A DNA stretch of 12,701 nt, taken from Brachybacterium sp. GTDB taxonomy: Bacteria > Actinomycetota > Actinomycetes > Actinomycetales > Dermabacteraceae. Position numbers and translations under genes: made by a program. Where the stretch lies: NCBI GenBank assembly GCA_030451965.1, contig JAKDNE010000052.1, positions 1-12,701 of the forward strand. The letters are read 5' to 3'. Below the pieces are notes generated by a model, which did not search any database, had not been told where the DNA came from, and was given only the letters and a program-made list of their open reading frames with translations. This document shows positions 1-6,564 of this stretch, piece by piece. Position 1 is the first letter of the stretch; each line of letters starts with the position of its first letter.

Positions 1-209
1 CCCAGCACGCCCAGGACCACGGCCGCAGCCCCCACCACCGTGGTGGCCCGGCGCAGGCGACGGGCGCCGTCGGGCGAGGGCGCCAGACGGCGGCCGGGGA
101 TGATCAGCGGGGCCGGTGCGGGGGGCGGGACCTGCGCAGTGCCCGGATGATCGTGCACCGTGCGCGGGACCGGCGTCGTCTGCGGACCGGGGTGTGAGTC
201 GGTCATCAT
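1..209 (-). CDS. Membrane-anchored protein of unknown function, third gene of the two-component operon (partial, C-terminus outside window)
   Basis: I do not recognise this gene. The start codon at 209-207 overlaps the stop of the response regulator as ATGA, and GAGGAG lies 3 nt upstream inside the regulator's last codons, so translation is probably coupled. A second ATG follows immediately (206-204). About 69 codons are visible. Residues 1-57 are hydrophilic and rich in proline and threonine, with several PVP/PPAPAP stretches. A basic patch (DGARRLRR) follows, then a hydrophobic run that begins TTVVGAAAVVLGVLG and continues past the edge, which looks like a membrane anchor with a cytoplasmic N-terminus. 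There is no signal peptidase site before the edge. Its position suggests an accessory or output membrane protein controlled by, or sensing for, the upstream kinase and regulator; that is inference from context only. Confidence 0.7.
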   Translation of the reverse strand, partial: MMTDSHPGPQTTPVPRTVHDHPGTAQVPPPAPAPLIIPGRRLAPSPDGARRLRRATTVVGAAAVVLGVL

Positions 210-859
210 CGCTCCTCGGATTCCAGGTAGCGCAGCACCGCCATCACGCGGCGGTTCTCCCCGTCGACCGGTGGCAGGTCGAGCTTGGTGAGCACGGAGG
301 AGATGTGCTTCTCGACGCTGCCGGCGGAGACGAACAGGGTGTCGGCGATCGCCTGGTTGGACCGCCCCTGGGCCATCAGGGAGAGCACCTCCCGCTCGCG
401 CGGGGTCAGGCCCTCGAGGGTCCGCCGCCGCCGGGAGCGGACGAAGATCTGCTGGACCACCTCGGGGTCCAGCCAGGTGCCTCCGGCACCCACGTCGGCC
501 ACCACCCCGAGGAAGTCCTCGACATCGGCGACGCGATCCTTGAGGACGTAACCCAGGCCGTGCGGCGAGTCGGCGATGAGATCGGAGGCGTAACGCTCCT
601 CGACGTACTGCGAGAGCACCAGCAGCGCCACCTCCGGGTCCTGGCGGCGGATCAGCATCGCGGCCCGCACCCCCTCGTCGGTGAAGGACGGCGGCATCCG
701 CACGTCGACCACCGCGAGGTCGGGACGGTGGTGGGAGATCGCGGCGACCAGCGCCGTGCCGTCGCCGACGGTCGCGACCACCTCGTGCCCTGCGTCGGTC
801 AGCAGCCGTTCGAGCCCTGCGCGCAGCAGCACGGCATCATCGGCGATCACGATCCTCAT
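206..859 (-). CDS. NarL/FixJ-family response regulator (REC + LuxR-type HTH)
   Basis: This is the DNA-binding response regulator that takes phosphate from the adjacent histidine kinase. The 217-residue length is normal for the family. The receiver domain covers about residues 1-118: the acidic pair D7/D8, the phospho-acceptor D52 in VVDVRMPP, the switch residue S83 in VLSQY and the conserved K107 in YVLKD are all present. The LuxR/GerE-type helix-turn-helix follows at about 148-210, beginning LTPREREVLSLMAQG with the recognition segment VSAGSVEKHISSVLTKL. The start ATG (859-857) overlaps the kinase stop as ATGA, and its stop overlaps the next start in the same way, so the three genes form one coupled operon. 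The target is unknown; autoregulation from the kinase promoter would be typical of such systems. Confidence 0.95.
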   Translation of the reverse strand: MRIVIADDAVLLRAGLERLLTDAGHEVVATVGDGTALVAAISHHRPDLAVVDVRMPPSFTDEGVRAAMLIRRQDPEVALLVLSQYVEERYASDLIADSPHGLGYVLKDRVADVEDFLGVVADVGAGGTWLDPEVVQQIFVRSRRRRTLEGLTPREREVLSLMAQGRSNQAIADTLFVSAGSVEKHISSVLTKLDLPPVDGENRRVMAVLRYLESEER

Positions 860-2178
860 CGGGCAGTCTCCTCGGTGGTGGGTCGGTTCAGGGCCCGGAC
901 GGGGGTCGGTCCGCTGGTCAGGGGGATCTTGGCGTGGAGCAGGGTGCCGTCACCGGGCGGGCTGGACAGCTCGAGCACGCCGCCGGTGGCGCGGACCCTG
1001 TCGGTGAGGCCGGCCAGTCCGGTCGAGAGCCCGTCGCGGCGCACCCGCGCGCCGCCGCGGCCATCGTCGCGGATCCGTACGTGCAGCGTCTCCCGGTCCC
1101 GGGTGACGGTGACCTCGGCCCGCGTCGCCGCGGCGTGCTTGGCGATGTTCGTCAGCGCCTCGGCGACCACGAAGTACGCCACGGCCTCCCGCTCCCGATC
1201 CAGCGCCGGTCCGCCGACCGCGCTCAGGTCGACGTCCAGCGCGACCGGGATCCGCGAACGGGCGGCCAGCGCGGAGAGTGCTGCGTCCAGACCGCGATCG
1301 GTGAGCACGGCGGGGTGGATCCCGCGGGCCAGCTGGCGCAGATCCGTCATCACGGCCTTCGACTCCGCATGCGCTTCACCGACCAGCTGCTCGGCACGAT
1401 CGGGGTCGGCCCGGATCGCGCTCCGGGCGACTCCGAGCGTCATCGCGAGGTTGACCAGGCGCGGCTGGACCCCGTCGTGGAGGTCGCGCTCGATCCGCAG
1501 GCGCTCCTGGGCGGCGGCGTCCACCGCGCCCTGACGACGCTCGGCCAGCTCAGCGACCTGTTCGCGCAGATCATCCTCGGAACCGGAGATGAGACTGCGG
1601 GCGAGTCCGCGATCGGCCAGGGCACCCAGGGCGAGCATCACCGCGGCCAGCAGCACGCTCACCGAGGAGAGCACGGCGAGAGCGACTCGTGACAGCTCCC
1701 GCGAGCCCAGCTCCACGGGGCCATGGATAAGAGCGATCTCCGCGCCCCTCCAGCCGCACCACAGCAGCACCACGAAGGCGAGGAAGAACAATCCGGTGAC
1801 CAGGATCGCCAGATGGTGATGCAGGAGCCCGCGCCAGAACGCACCGGTTCCGAGCTCGAACCAGCGGTTCTGCAGCCAGCCCGCAGCGCCTCGGCGGTGG
1901 GAGCTCCGCTGGGCGGGCAGGATCACGCGCAGCCCGTGGATCGCGACCGCTCGGCGCCGCTCTATGCGCACGATCAGCTGCATCAGCAGCAGCCAGGGGA
2001 GCAGCAGCAGCAGACCGCTGCCCAGGGCAGGAAGCAGACTGATCCCCGTGATGAGCAGGGCAAGGCTGATCCAGAACCAGGTGCACAGCAGGAGCCCGCC
2101 CACCGCCACCGAGGCGATCGAGGCGGGGGTCAGCCGAGCGAGCGGTCGGGTCCCGTCCTCGGTGATGGAGTCGTTCAT
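856..2178 (-). CDS. Sensor histidine kinase, HisKA_3 family with an N-terminal multi-helix putative sensor domain
   Basis: A membrane sensor kinase of 440 residues, partner of the response regulator that follows with an ATGA overlap. Residues about 15-190 hold four hydrophobic segments (near 20-46, 50-68, 120-142 and 158-185) arranged as two pairs around a basic loop with the motif RIERRRA. This resembles the actinobacterial putative sensor domain (PF13796-like). The dimerisation/phosphotransfer helix begins ERLRIERDLHDGVQ with phospho-acceptor H234. The ATPase domain has its N box in EALTNIAKHA (N344) and G1 box in RDDGRGG, then GLAGLTDRV. The frame is open far upstream, but I place the start at 2178 because a TACTGT hexamer lies exactly 6 nt before this ATG, the hydrophobic domain begins soon after, and the upstream extension is antisense to lacI with no domain character. 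The stimulus cannot be read from the sequence; related kinases often respond to envelope stress or antibiotics. Confidence 0.93.
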   Translation of the reverse strand: MNDSITEDGTRPLARLTPASIASVAVGGLLLCTWFWISLALLITGISLLPALGSGLLLLLPWLLLMQLIVRIERRRAVAIHGLRVILPAQRSSHRRGAAGWLQNRWFELGTGAFWRGLLHHHLAILVTGLFFLAFVVLLWCGWRGAEIALIHGPVELGSRELSRVALAVLSSVSVLLAAVMLALGALADRGLARSLISGSEDDLREQVAELAERRQGAVDAAAQERLRIERDLHDGVQPRLVNLAMTLGVARSAIRADPDRAEQLVGEAHAESKAVMTDLRQLARGIHPAVLTDRGLDAALSALAARSRIPVALDVDLSAVGGPALDREREAVAYFVVAEALTNIAKHAAATRAEVTVTRDRETLHVRIRDDGRGGARVRRDGLSTGLAGLTDRVRATGGVLELSSPPGDGTLLHAKIPLTSGPTPVRALNRPTTEETAR

Positions 2179-2184
2179 GCCACG

Positions 2185-2190
2185 ACAGTA
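2185..2190 (-). promoter_or_regulatory. Probable -10 element (TACTGT) of the two-component operon, leaderless start
   Basis: On the minus strand TACTGT fits the actinobacterial -10 consensus TANNNT and ends 6 nt before the kinase ATG, so transcription would begin at or next to the start codon. No Shine-Dalgarno sequence is present in the gap and no good -35 box is visible 17 bp upstream, which is common for such promoters. Confidence 0.5.
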
Positions 2191-2235
2191 GGCCCCGTGA
2201 GCGGGTCTCTCCCACCGGGCCCGCCCTCCAGGGCA

Positions 2236-2253
2236 GCGGGGGAAAACCCCCGC
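2236..2253. promoter_or_regulatory. Perfect inverted repeat GCGGGGG-AAAA-CCCCCGC between the kinase and lacI, possible operator
   Basis: Two perfect 7-bp arms (2236-2242 and 2247-2253) surround AAAA. The dyad is in the 148-bp gap between divergent genes, about 50 bp upstream of the kinase -10 element and about 60 bp upstream of the lacI -10-like hexamer. That distance suits an activator site for the response regulator, or a site of the LacI-type protein. It has no T-tract and no upstream gene reading into it, so a terminator role is unlikely. Which protein binds is not visible. Confidence 0.4.
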
Positions 2254-2314
2254 ACGGCGCGGCTCCGTGACGCACATCCATGGTCGATCAGCGGGATGCG
2301 GCGGCCAGATGCGG

Positions 2315-2320
2315 TTCAAT
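2315..2320 (+). promoter_or_regulatory. Weak -10-like hexamer (TTCAAT) before the lacI-family gene
   Basis: TTCAAT ends 6 nt before the ATG at 2327, the same spacing as the better hexamers elsewhere in the window. It lacks the usual A at position 2, so it is the poorest of the set. No Shine-Dalgarno sequence is obvious apart from the G-run GGGGG directly before the start. Confidence 0.3.
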
Positions 2321-2326
2321 GGGGGC

Positions 2327-3448
2327 ATGAGCAGTGACGCCACTTCTTCCGACGAATCCCTCGAACCCGCCGACGACGGCGGGTCGTCCGCCGATGGCCA
2401 GGACCGCGGCACCCTGCGCGATGTCGCGAACTCCCTGGGCATCTCCAGCGCAGTCGCGCTGCGTGCTCTGCGCGGCTCCGACGAGATCAAGCCGCAGATG
2501 GCGCGCCGGGTGCTGGAGGCCGCCGAACGGCTCCGCTTCCCGCTCGAGGAGCTCAGCGGCGAGACCGAGCACCGCGGGGTCGTCGCCGTGCTGGTCAACA
2601 CCATGCGCAACACCTGGATCTCCGATCTGGTGCGTGCCATCCGCATCGAGCTGGCGGCCACCGGTCGCACCGCCGTCGTGGTCCCGACCCGGCGACGGAT
2701 CCCCGAATACCCGGTCGCCGCGGATACCGACGCCATCGAAGACCTGGTCCGCCTCGGGGTGGACGGCTTCCTGATGGTCTCCGACCTGGCGGACATGGAG
2801 CACGTGCTCGAGTCCACCGCCGGCCGTCCCTTCGTCGGCATCGGATGCTCGCAGAGCTTCACCGGCAGGTTCGACACCGTCCGCATCGACGACGAGGTCG
2901 GCCAGGGCCTCCTGGTCGACCATCTCGTCGGCCTCGGCCACCGCGAGATCGCGCATGTCGGCGGGGTCGGCGCAGCCGTCGCCCGCGAGCGGGCCGATGC
3001 CTTCCGCTCGGCGATGGCGCGCCACGGCCTCGGCGACGTGGCCCGGGTCGAGCCCGGAGACTTCACCGAGCAGGTCGGGCAGACCGCCGGATCGATGCTG
3101 CTGCGTGGCAGCCGTGTGCCCACCGCCGTCACCTGCGCCAACGACGTCACCGCGGTCGGGGTGCTCTCCGCCGCTCGCGACGCCGGCTACGCCGTTCCCG
3201 AGGAGCTCTCGGTGGCCGGCTACGGCAACACCTCGCTGGCGTCCTCCGGGGTCTCCCAGCTCACCAGCGTCGACCCCAATTCCGACCGGCTCGGCGCGCT
3301 CGCCGCGCAGTTCCTCGTCGAGCGCGTCTCCGGGCACGAGGTCCCGACACGGGATGTGGCCGTGGCACCCTCCATCGTGGTGCGCCGCACCACCTCTGCG
3401 GGGCCGCGCCCCGAGACCACCAAGCGCAAGCGGGTCTCCGTCGACTGA
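2327..3448 (+). CDS. LacI/GalR-family transcriptional regulator
   Basis: A 373-residue regulator with an N-terminal LacI-type helix-turn-helix and a periplasmic-binding-protein-like effector domain. Residues 1-27 are an acidic, serine-rich extension. The helix-turn-helix is at about 29-73, with TLRDVANSLGISSAVALRAL. The sensor domain begins at HRGVVAVLVNTM, includes IDDEVGQGLLVDHLVGLGH and the hallmark PTAVTCANDVTAVGVL, and ends in a basic tail (TKRKRVSVD). The usual hinge sequence after the DNA-binding domain (a PNxxARxL-like helix) is missing: RFPLEELSGETEH stands in its place and the linker is short. The start at 2327 is chosen because the longer frame adds 20 residues from the divergent promoter region. 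The effector is probably a sugar by family, but no sugar operon is adjacent; the nearest transport gene is the ATPase about 5.3 kb away. Confidence 0.9.
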   Translation: MSSDATSSDESLEPADDGGSSADGQDRGTLRDVANSLGISSAVALRALRGSDEIKPQMARRVLEAAERLRFPLEELSGETEHRGVVAVLVNTMRNTWISDLVRAIRIELAATGRTAVVVPTRRRIPEYPVAADTDAIEDLVRLGVDGFLMVSDLADMEHVLESTAGRPFVGIGCSQSFTGRFDTVRIDDEVGQGLLVDHLVGLGHREIAHVGGVGAAVARERADAFRSAMARHGLGDVARVEPGDFTEQVGQTAGSMLLRGSRVPTAVTCANDVTAVGVLSAARDAGYAVPEELSVAGYGNTSLASSGVSQLTSVDPNSDRLGALAAQFLVERVSGHEVPTRDVAVAPSIVVRRTTSAGPRPETTKRKRVSVD

Positions 3449-3458
3449 TCGTCGACGG
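3438..3458 (+). terminator. Possible hairpin spanning the lacI stop codon
   Basis: CCGTCGAC and GTCGACGG form a perfect 8-bp stem around the 5-nt loop TGATC, which contains the stop codon TGA. There is no T-run after it, so it is at most a weak or factor-assisted terminator. It separates lacI from the next gene, which has its own promoter-like hexamer. Confidence 0.3.
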
Positions 3459-3497
3459 CTCCGAGCGCCCGACCTGCGAACGATCTCCTCCCTGCGA

Positions 3498-3503
3498 TAG
3501 GCT
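3498..3503 (+). promoter_or_regulatory. Probable -10 element (TAGGCT), leaderless start of the holin-like gene
   Basis: TAGGCT matches TANNNT and ends exactly 6 nt before the ATG at 3510. The intervening CCGACC has no ribosome-binding character, so the transcript probably starts at the ATG. Confidence 0.5.
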
Positions 3504-3509
3504 CCGACC

Positions 3510-3992
3510 ATGATCAACACCACGAACGACCCGAGCACGCCGCCCACCCAGCGGTCCATCGGCGAGCTCGTCCAGTCCATCCGCGACGAGCTCCTCGGTG
3601 TCGTCCACCACGAGATCGACATTGCGAAGAAGGAGGTCACCGCCCTCGCGGTCAAGGCCGGCATCATCGCCGCCTGCGCGGCGGTGCTGCTGTTCCTCCT
3701 GCTCTCCGCCTGGGTGATGCTGCTGTTCGCGGCGGCCACCGGGCTTCAGGCGCTGGGACTGCCCTTCTGGGCGGCCTACCTGATCGTCGCCGGCGTCTTC
3801 GTCGTGGTCAGCGCGATCCTCGGACTGGTCGCCTTCCTGGTCTCGAAGAAGCTCAAGGCGCCCGAGACCACGATCGAGACCGCCCAGGCGGCGGTCCAGG
3901 CGGTCCAGGGCAAGCGACGTCACAACGCCGTCTCCTACGACGACACCTTCGAGGAGCTCTACGGCAAGCAGGTCAGCGCCCGCACCGACTGA
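3510..3992 (+). CDS. Phage holin family protein (actinobacterial holin superfamily III / DUF1469-like), two-helix membrane protein
   Basis: A 160-residue membrane protein. An amphipathic N-terminal region with RSIGELVQSIRDELLGVVHHEIDIAKKEV (split here as two neighbouring motifs, RSIGELVQSIRDELLG and HHEIDIAKKEV) precedes two transmembrane helices at about 50-77 and 85-111. A charged cytoplasmic tail with YDDTFEELYGK near the end follows. This layout matches the chromosomal actinobacterial proteins grouped as 'putative actinobacterial holin-X, superfamily III'. Despite the name they are normally host genes, and no phage gene is nearby. Their role is unknown; an envelope-associated function is plausible. 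It has its own promoter-like hexamer and sits 94 bp upstream of cysS, so it need not be co-transcribed with it. Confidence 0.8.
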   Translation: MINTTNDPSTPPTQRSIGELVQSIRDELLGVVHHEIDIAKKEVTALAVKAGIIAACAAVLLFLLLSAWVMLLFAAATGLQALGLPFWAAYLIVAGVFVVVSAILGLVAFLVSKKLKAPETTIETAQAAVQAVQGKRRHNAVSYDDTFEELYGKQVSARTD

Positions 3993-4016
3993 CCGGGCAG
4001 AATCGACGCTGCCGGG
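3993..4016 (+). terminator. Weak hairpin after the holin-like gene
   Basis: GGCAG (3996-4000) and CTGCC (4009-4013) form a 5-bp stem with an 8-nt loop, extended by CC/GG pairs across one mismatch, directly after the stop codon. No T-tract follows. It is a modest structure and may be chance in GC-rich DNA. Confidence 0.25.
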
Positions 4017-4073
4017 CCGGTCCCTGCACGTGTGTCATACGCGTCGTGCGCCGTCGACCCTCCCACCTGGCAG

Positions 4074-4079
4074 TACCCT
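4074..4079 (+). promoter_or_regulatory. Probable -10 element (TACCCT) of cysS-rlmB, leaderless start
   Basis: TACCCT fits TANNNT and ends 7 nt before the GTG at 4087. This supports the GTG start over the upstream ATG at 4030, which would place the promoter inside the coding sequence. Confidence 0.5.
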
Positions 4080-4086
4080 GGGGCAC

Positions 4087-5532
4087 GTGACTCTTCAGCT
4101 GCACGACACCGCCACCCGTTCCACCGCACCGCTGAACCCGGTGCGGGAGGGGGCGGTGTCGTTGTACGTCTGCGGCCCGACCACGCAGGGTGCGCCCCAC
4201 CTCGGTCACCTGCGCACCTTCCTCGCCTTCGACGTGCTGGTGCGCTGGCTCGAGCGCAGCGGGCTCGCGGTGACCCACGTCCGCAACGTCACGGACATCG
4301 ACGACAAGATCCTGGTGAAGTCCGCCGACGCCGGGGCCGAGTGGTGGACCTGGTCGCTGCGCTTCGAGCGCGAGTTCCAGGACATGCTGGACCGGATCGG
4401 GAACCGTCGCCCCTCGTACGAGCCGCGCGCCACCGGGCACGTGCCCGAGATGATCGAGCTGATGCAGCGGCTCATCGAGCGCGGCCACGCCTACGCCGAC
4501 GGGAACGGCTCGGTCTACTTCGACGTCGCCTCCCACGCGGACTACGGCTCGCTCACCCGGCAGTCCCTCGAGGACATGCAGGATGCCGGGGAGGAGATGG
4601 AGTCCGGCAAGCGGGATCGTCGCGACTTCGCGCTGTGGAAGGCCGCGAAGCCGACCGAGCCGGGCACCGCCTCCTGGGACACTCCCTTCGGACGGGGCCG
4701 GCCGGGCTGGCATCTCGAGTGCTCCGCCATGAGCCGCAAGTACCTGGGCGAGACCTTCGATATCCATGCCGGTGGCCTCGACCTGCGTTTCCCGCATCAT
4801 GAGAACGAGCAGGCGCAGTCCCATGCCGCCGGATACGGCTTCGCCCGTCGCTGGATGCACTCCGGCGTGCTCACTGTGGACGGGCTGAAGATGGGCAAGA
4901 GCCTGGACAACTTCGTCACTGCGGCCCGAGCGCTCGCCGAGCATCCCACCCCGGCCGTGCGGCTCGCTCTGATCAGCGGCCACTACCGCGCCACGGTCGA
5001 GTACAACGCGACCGCCATGGGTGAGGCGGAGACCGTCTGGGAGCGCTTCCGCGCGACCGCGGTCCGGGCCGCCCAGCGGCTCGGCGAGCACCCTGCCGCG
5101 GCAGCTTCGGCGCCGCTGGGCGAGGTGGAGCTGCCTGCCGATTTCGCCGCCGCGATGGACGAGGATCTCGCGGTCCCGGAGGCGCTCGCGGCCATCCACC
5201 GCGAGCAATCCGCGCTGAACACCCTGCTGGCCGCGCGGAGCGCCGTGGACCCCGCAGAGATCGCCGGCACGCTGGAGCGGTTGCGGGCGATGCTCGACGT
5301 GCTGGGGCTGGACCCGCTCGGCCCGCAGTGGGGGCAGGCCGCCGGCGCCTCCAGCGGCGAGCACGAGGCGCTGGACGCGCTGATCACCACGCAGCTGGCC
5401 GCCCGGGAGGCGGCCCGCGCCGAGAAGGACTGGTCCCGGGCGGATGCACTGCGCGATGCGCTGACCGCCGCCGGGATCCGCATCGAGGATGGGCAGAACG
5501 GTGCCCGCTGGACCCTCGAGACCCGAGACTGA
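4087..5532 (+). CDS. cysS: Cysteine--tRNA ligase
   Basis: Cytosolic class I aminoacyl-tRNA synthetase that activates cysteine with ATP and charges tRNA(Cys). At 481 residues from the GTG it is close to the usual length. The class I HxGH motif is HLGH (38-41) in GAPHLGHLRTF; RNVTDIDDKIL is the typical following block. The zinc site is complete by comparison with the E. coli enzyme: C29 (YVCGPT), C212 (HLECSAM), and H237 and E241 in FPHHENE. The KMSKS loop reads KMGKS (268-272) in LKMGKSLDNF, keeping both lysines but with Gly for the first Ser. The C-terminal part (about 320-480) is the helical tRNA-binding region, ending RIEDGQNGARWTLE. The mycothiol ligase MshC is a paralogue; length, context and the C-terminal domain favour CysS. 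rlmB follows after 21 bp, a common actinobacterial pairing. Bases 4030-4086 are excluded because they contain the promoter-like hexamer. Confidence 0.95.
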   Translation: MTLQLHDTATRSTAPLNPVREGAVSLYVCGPTTQGAPHLGHLRTFLAFDVLVRWLERSGLAVTHVRNVTDIDDKILVKSADAGAEWWTWSLRFEREFQDMLDRIGNRRPSYEPRATGHVPEMIELMQRLIERGHAYADGNGSVYFDVASHADYGSLTRQSLEDMQDAGEEMESGKRDRRDFALWKAAKPTEPGTASWDTPFGRGRPGWHLECSAMSRKYLGETFDIHAGGLDLRFPHHENEQAQSHAAGYGFARRWMHSGVLTVDGLKMGKSLDNFVTAARALAEHPTPAVRLALISGHYRATVEYNATAMGEAETVWERFRATAVRAAQRLGEHPAAAASAPLGEVELPADFAAAMDEDLAVPEALAAIHREQSALNTLLAARSAVDPAEIAGTLERLRAMLDVLGLDPLGPQWGQAAGASSGEHEALDALITTQLAAREAARAEKDWSRADALRDALTAAGIRIEDGQNGARWTLETRD

Positions 5533-5553
5533 GCAGGACTGAGGAGACGAACG

Positions 5554-6522
5554 ATGGCAGGAAACAGCGCGCGCCGCGGTGCGGTGCGCAAGGGCAAGAA
5601 GGGCGCGACCGTCGGATCCGGCGGTGTGCGACGCCGTGCGCTCGAGGGCAGGGGTCCGACGCCGAAGGCCGAGGACCGTCCGAACCACAAGGCATACAAG
5701 GGCGCTTCGGCGTCCGCCGGGACCGCCCCACGGCGCGGGGGAGGCGGCAAGGGGGCGCGGAAGGCGCCGGGCAGCGACCAGGTCGCCGGTCGCAACGCCG
5801 TGCTCGAGGCGCTGCGTGAGGAGGTGCCCGCCACCCAGCTGACCCTGATGGTCCGCCTCGACACCGACGAGCGGGTGCGCGAGATCATGCGACTGGCCAC
5901 CGCCCGCGGCCTGCCGGTCGCGGAGGCCGCCCGCACGGACCTGGACCGCATGACCGACCATGCGGTCCATCAGGGTGTGGCACTGACCATCCCGCCGTAC
6001 GAGTACGCGGGCGTCGATGAGCTGCTGCGCATCGCCGCGGACCGCTTCGAGCCACCGCTGCTGGTGGCATTGGACGGCGTCACCGATCCCCGGAACCTGG
6101 GTGCGATCCTGCGTTCTGCAGATGCCTTCGGCGCCCACGGCGTGATCCTGCCCGAGCGCCGCAGCGTCTCGATGACCGCGAGCGTGTGGAAGGTCGCCGC
6201 CGGCGCGGCCGGCCGTGTCCGGGTCGCCCAGGTCACCAACCTCAACCGCACCCTCACCTCGTTGAAGGAGAAGGGTGTGTTCGTGCTCGGACTCGATGCC
6301 GAGGGCGACGTCACGACGCGAGGGCTCGAGCTGGGCACCGAGCCGGCCGCCCTCGTCGTCGGCGCCGAGGGCAAGGGTCTGTCGCGTCTGGCCCGCGAGA
6401 TCAGCGACCAGGTGGTCTCGATCCCGATGGCCGGGCGTTCCGAGTCGCTGAACGCCTCGGTGGCCGCCGCGATCGCTCTCTACGAGATCTCCGGTGTGCG
6501 CGAAGGCCAGGGCCGGGGCTGA
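5554..6522 (+). CDS. rlmB: 23S rRNA (guanosine-2'-O-)-methyltransferase RlmB, TrmH/SpoU family
   Basis: SPOUT-class methyltransferase that uses S-adenosylmethionine to 2'-O-methylate a guanosine in the peptidyl-transferase region of 23S rRNA (G2251 in E. coli). Residues 1-75 are a basic, Gly/Arg/Lys-rich low-complexity extension, typical of actinobacterial members and absent from the 243-residue E. coli enzyme. The substrate-binding domain starts at QVAGRNAVLEAL. The catalytic SPOUT domain carries motif 1 DGVTDPRNLGAILRSA (N181, R187), motif 2 VVGAEGKGL (from about 268) and motif 3 IPMAGRSESLNASVAAA (N300), which form the knotted cofactor site. Total length is 322 residues. The start has a good GAGGAG site 8 nt upstream, and the 21-bp gap to cysS indicates co-transcription. 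Other TrmH-family rRNA or tRNA methyltransferases are possible, but the domain order and cysS linkage favour RlmB. Confidence 0.93.
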   Translation: MAGNSARRGAVRKGKKGATVGSGGVRRRALEGRGPTPKAEDRPNHKAYKGASASAGTAPRRGGGGKGARKAPGSDQVAGRNAVLEALREEVPATQLTLMVRLDTDERVREIMRLATARGLPVAEAARTDLDRMTDHAVHQGVALTIPPYEYAGVDELLRIAADRFEPPLLVALDGVTDPRNLGAILRSADAFGAHGVILPERRSVSMTASVWKVAAGAAGRVRVAQVTNLNRTLTSLKEKGVFVLGLDAEGDVTTRGLELGTEPAALVVGAEGKGLSRLAREISDQVVSIPMAGRSESLNASVAAAIALYEISGVREGQGRG

Positions 6523-6564
6523 TCGACGTGCTGGCGAGGGACGAGCCGGTAGGAGAGCGGCGGG

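Noticed and set aside
116..1534. 472-codon plus-strand frame opposite the response regulator and kinase
   Set aside because: Antisense to a clear two-component pair; composition typical of a shadow frame.
2179..3150. Upstream extension of the histidine kinase frame by 324 codons
   Set aside because: Antisense to lacI, Ser/Arg-rich with no domain, and upstream of the TACTGT hexamer placed for the start at 2178.
2288..3739. 483-codon minus-strand frame opposite lacI and the holin-like gene
   Set aside because: Shadow frame across two real genes and their promoter; repetitive Gly/Asp/Arg composition and no motif.
3510..3992. Prophage remnant suggested by the holin-family name
   Set aside because: No lysin, portal, integrase or attachment-site repeat nearby; this family is chromosomal in actinobacteria and codon use matches the neighbours.
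4087..5532. Mycothiol ligase MshC instead of CysS
   Set aside because: The long C-terminal helical domain, 481-residue length and rlmB linkage fit CysS better.
3973..6138. 721-codon open frame on the minus strand antisense to cysS and rlmB
   Set aside because: It lies opposite two certain genes, has Gly/Arg/His-rich composition typical of antisense frames in GC-rich DNA, and has no recognisable domain.
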